A stretch of DNA of 64,000 nucleotides, taken from contig QEYB01001217.1 in the NCBI GenBank assembly GCA_017562135.1, positions 496,001 to 560,000 of the forward strand, written 5' to 3'. The stretch comes from Dipylidium caninum. Lineage: Eukaryota; Platyhelminthes; Cestoda; Cyclophyllidea; Dipylidiidae. The notes beneath the pieces were generated by a model that made no database searches, was not told the origin of the DNA, and was given only the letters and a program-made list of their open reading frames with translations. Shown here piece after piece: positions 60,501-64,000 of the stretch; position 1 is the stretch's first letter; each line of letters starts with the position of its first letter. Made by a program: the position numbers and the translations under genes.

Positions 60501-63500
60501 TGAGGAACGCCATCCCATATTCGGTCAGACGATTTACTACTGTCCAATGCGACATTGTGCCCTTGTAATTTACCTTACCATAAGGGGAAGACAGAAAAAT
60601 GGTGCGATAAAATTTCTTAGTGGTCGTTAATCGTCTCCTGTCCAGTTGATCACATCTCCAAATGATTTCCGCAACAGTAGGTATTTGAGTTGAGAAAAAG
60701 CCTAGCCTAGTGATAAAATACACGATTCTCAGGCATGGGGAAGAGGGCACTTCTACGACGTAAACACTAACTCCCAAGTGGTTAATGAGGGAAGAAAGGG
60801 CGCCTGACACAATGTCATGACACCTAAATGATAATTCATAGTAGCGTTGACAGCGATTCTACCTCAAAATGTGTAATACTAAAAAAACGGTCAGTTCAGG
60901 TTGGCGATTAACTATTTTTTACCTAAAAACGAAGAGCCTCCACTTAGTATGAGGCTTCTCACAAAGCATGACTATTAAAAAAGTCGAACTGTCAATTTCC
61001 CGGCCTACTTCACCACTGATATCATCTTTCTCACCCAACTTCGAATAGCCCACTCCTGCTCCAACTCATGTACTCCGCTATGGTGAGCCAACTTCTCCTC
61101 TTTTGTTTACTGCATGTTAAGTCCCAAATGTATGAAAAGGAGAAGCTTTTATTGCCAAATTTTAGTCCAACGTTAGAGAAATACAGACTCTCGATTTGAG
61201 ATTACTAGACTCAACTCTTCTATTTGTAATACCGTGGGAAGTTGTGCAGTGGTGGATGGCAAAGAGAAACCCGACCGCACCGCTATCACCCCCAGCTGTA
61301 GCATTTAAGCCTCCACGGCGTTCCCACAAACACGAAGCGGTCAGCGCTCGCTCCAAATACGGTACAATAGCGCCCTATTATTCCCAAACACAGAAACACA
61401 AACACACACACACACACCCCATCTCTCTCCATAATCGGTGGAAAATTGACTCCTCAGCAGCGTTGATTAGTGATTAAATAAGTTGAGAGGCTGACAATAG
61501 ATGCTCCCCGTGGCCAGGCATTGGAGTCTCAACGGAAAATGGAGGGGAATGAAAATTTCTTTCTATAAAAAAATTTGTCCCAAAATCGAAAATTACCATT
61601 GAAAATGCTAGTGAGCAGTCCAGCAACCCTGCTCGGAGGATTCACAACTCGATGGGCATCTGCGCACGTCCCTCCCCACACCACAGTGTATCTGAACTCG
61701 CCCAAGACACTGTTACATTGAAAAATGTCAACGCGTCAGCCTGAGGGACAGTTACGACTAGAGAGTGGACTGGCGGTATAGGAAAGGCGATTCATATTTG
61801 CATTCAATGTAGCCTCCACCTTTTGGTCGTGTTAGGTAAGAAAAAAATAAAACCCATTCTGGTATTATAGACGACAGATGCTGTTACTTCGGATCTAGGA
61901 CACAGTATATGCTGTGTCGAGATAAATTCCTACCTCACCAACTTTATGTCGCGGTATTATAAGTCGGGTTTTAAGACGACATCCGAGTTTCTTGCCAAGA
62001 TGCAACATCTGTTACCAATGAGCTAACAGTGGTGAAGCGGGAATCATGACAAAATGTGTCTTATGGTGAAGTTGGGAAACAATTTGGCATAAACTTATGA
62101 TGTAGTACATCGCTCAGGCCTCCTACCGCCATGTGACTGCTAATTTTTACCACCCTTAACTCAATTTATAATTTAACAGGACGCTCAGCTTGGGCTATCA
62201 TAGCTCCAAAGGCGTCAACACCGCCTCACTCCGGAAATTTACTCTAAGGGCAAGGTGTACTACTGTAAAGAGGCAAATTATGCCTACACGAGGTCGTGTA
62301 TTTCTGCAACCTTCCTTCGGAAAGGATCCAGAAGGAATTCAAGTTAACCGATAAAGTAAAGTGGTAAAGTGGAAGCCATTTGAAATTAACGACCACTAGA
62401 AATAAGAGCATTAGTCTGTATTTTCAATAATTTCAAAAAGGCTTTACCTACCAGTCTACCTGACTTTCGCCAATGAGTTTGATATCTTTTTGACTTTCGT
62501 TGACTGCGGAGGGGGTTTTTGAAAACAAAACACCTCGAAATGTAGACGACGCTAGTTAACTTCCCTCCTTTACAGCTAATATCCGAATGTTACACGCATG
62601 TACTATATTTTGGAGGGCTTGTCATGGGCGAGAGCGCCGTTGGACCGCGAGAATACAAAAATTGAAAAAGATCCAACCTTTGGGAGTGCACCCAGTCCCC
62701 ACGAGTGCCATTGGGGCTCGAAGAGCTGAAGTGCCAGACATGATACACCAGGCAGCCTATTATTTCTTTTCTAGTGTTTCAAAATACAAACATATCAGAC
62801 AGAACTTTGAGCCTTTTTATTGCTTCGAGTGAGACTGATTCAAATTATTTGGCTGTTGGTTGAAAAGTTAGACAAAACGATCCTGGTTTGCTGTTGTTGG
62901 AAGGTTAGAAGTTAGATTTGTGAAACACCACTTAGATATGGCAATAGAATTTAAGGGTAAATTAGACACTTACCAAGTTCCTTCTCCTCAACTAATCGCA
63001 ACTCCGAAAGCCCAGTTTCACAATCCTTGGAGATGAGAGGTTTTCGCATTTTTGTATTGATGATAGATGACAAATGATTAGCCCAAATATCGACCACTCT
63101 TGCGTATAGGTCATCTGCTACCTGATCCTTGTGAGTCGGACGTGGAAGCACTGAGAGGTTTTTGTAGACCCGCGATAGAAATAGGGGTGAATTTGTTGCC
63201 AGAGCGACATCCTCGCAAGAGTTGTGATCCTTCAGGACTAGTGCCGGCGGCATTGGACGACATCCGTCAAATCCAGGTATCTGTTGTGTTGCCGAGGGAT
63301 TTATCATGCCCTGAGGGCATCGGCTCGATTCCTTGGCTTCACGTTCGACATACTCACAGGCTAGGTGTTTTTCATTTAGATAGAGTTTGTAGAAGACTTC
63401 TGCCATTTGGAAGTACCCTCCAGCTGTGCGAATGTGACTTGGGCCGTAGGCGCAAGAAGAATAGTAAATCTACAATAATTAATGACAACTTGAGATAAGT

Positions 63501-64000
63501 GAATTATTTACTTCCCCTTAAATGTGAGTTCAACCATAAAATTCGCTAACTTTTTGCAATAGTCATTACAATTAATGAAACATCAAAATAAGAGGTGTAC
63601 GGTTGAAACCCATGCAAGGTATGTTGATAGAGTAATGCAAAATGTACAGATTTTCGGGTCCAAACACTGTGTTGGTGGCAGTGAGAAACAGAGGTTCATG
63701 TGATTGGAAATATATCACATAGAGTTATTTTTAACGTGTGCTCCACAAAAATTGTTTCTTTTCTTTTGGTCTATTGTATAAAAGTGGCTTGGAATCAGTA
63801 GATTACTTATTTTACTTAAGCCATTTGCTTATCCTGTAATAAGTCGCCCTCATTATCATCACCCGTCTCCTCAAGTAAAAGACTCCATCGTTTATTATAT
63901 CCGAATGGGTATGGATAAAATTCGGAACGAAATCAGCATGGTTACGGGTAAATAGTAAGTAGAGTTTAATTTAGAAAAGATTAGCTTACGTCCTGAGCAA
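57521..64000 (-). CDS. ZMYND12: ZMYND12 orthologue (axonemal TPR/MYND protein), 3' part
   Basis: Exons: 63990..>64000, 62974..63469, 59716..59894 and 57521..57622 (stop TAA 57521-57523). All junction phases agree (0, 1, 0). The join AQD|IYYSSCAYGPSHIRTAGGYF matches the vertebrate ZMYND12 TPR segment ND-IYFASCAFG..DIRTSGGYF, including the position in the sequence. DDLYARVVDIWANHL, AEAKKMLTAINRYR and the C-terminal LDQLKDLFE also follow the vertebrate order. The MYND zinc finger lies upstream, outside the window. ZMYND12 is a ciliary/sperm-tail protein that associates with TTC29 at inner dynein arms; flatworms have motile cilia and sperm axonemes, so a conserved role is plausible. The second exon carries about 81 codons (63115-63357) absent from the vertebrate protein. 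Confidence 0.9.
58196..58405 (+). CDS. Candidate exon inside a ZMYND12 intron, opposite strand
   Basis: After the acceptor ctcatttctcaag the phase-0 frame reads VFAQYDKELKRLISANYKAT, then EQVAKKPVDKFLSVDGYLEH, to a TAG at 58403-58405. It may also end at a donor, CAA|gtagta (about 58322). It is helical and coding-like, but has no family and no partner exon. Confidence 0.27.
   Translation, partial: VFAQYDKELKRLISANYKATEQVAKKPVDKFLSVDGYLEHIQVVLEDDKEPSPIARPIHILFIIIAQFY
59895..62973. other. Large ZMYND12 intron
   Basis: 3.1 kb with no recognised repeat copy. A 148-codon minus frame (60364-60810) starts at GTG and shows no domain. Confidence 0.5.
61395..61417. repeat. (CA)n microsatellite
   Basis: Imperfect ca run in the ZMYND12 intron. 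Confidence 0.9.

Overview
This is a eukaryotic nuclear window, most likely from a flatworm and probably a tapeworm (cestode). The evidence is indirect. Genes are sparse and split by GT-AG introns, many of them extremely short: the models below use introns of 32, 35, 38, 41, 57 and 70 nt beside introns of several kb, and a very-short-intron class is a known cestode trait. Two genes are intronless. Intergenic DNA is long, moderately GC-rich in patches, and carries decayed transposons and an unnamed interspersed repeat. There is no operon structure, rRNA, tRNA, CRISPR array or phage.

Layout. 0-5 kb: the 3' end of a WD40-repeat gene (+), two side-by-side copies of an interspersed repeat, then an intronless casein-kinase-1-like gene (-). 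5-12 kb: a small two-exon gene (-) whose intron holds an R2-type LINE relic, then unresolved open frames and another repeat copy. 12-28 kb: gene-poor, with a candidate intronless 176-aa gene behind paired CCAAT boxes, a possible SNRPE-like pseudogene and two more repeat copies. 28-38 kb: a FAM78 homologue (-), a seven-exon 561-aa coiled-coil/zinc-finger gene (-), and the last four exons of an unrecognised gene with a 28-nt microexon (-). 40.6-41.6 kb: a clear mariner transposase relic. 44-47 kb: one orphan exon, then an intronless rhodopsin-like GPCR with a long tail. 49.8-54 kb: a five-exon gene with a RhoGAP-like helical region (-); a 243-bp piece of its third exon is duplicated 3 kb away. 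57.5-64 kb: the 3' end of a ZMYND12 orthologue (-), an axonemal TPR/MYND protein.

The genes do not form an evident pathway; they span signalling (CK1, GPCR, RhoGAP-like), cilia (ZMYND12) and unknown functions. Exon joins were made by hand. The strongest support is reading-phase agreement: the zinc-finger, RhoGAP-like and ZMYND12 models each keep one frame across all joins. All family assignments come from recognised motifs, not from a search.
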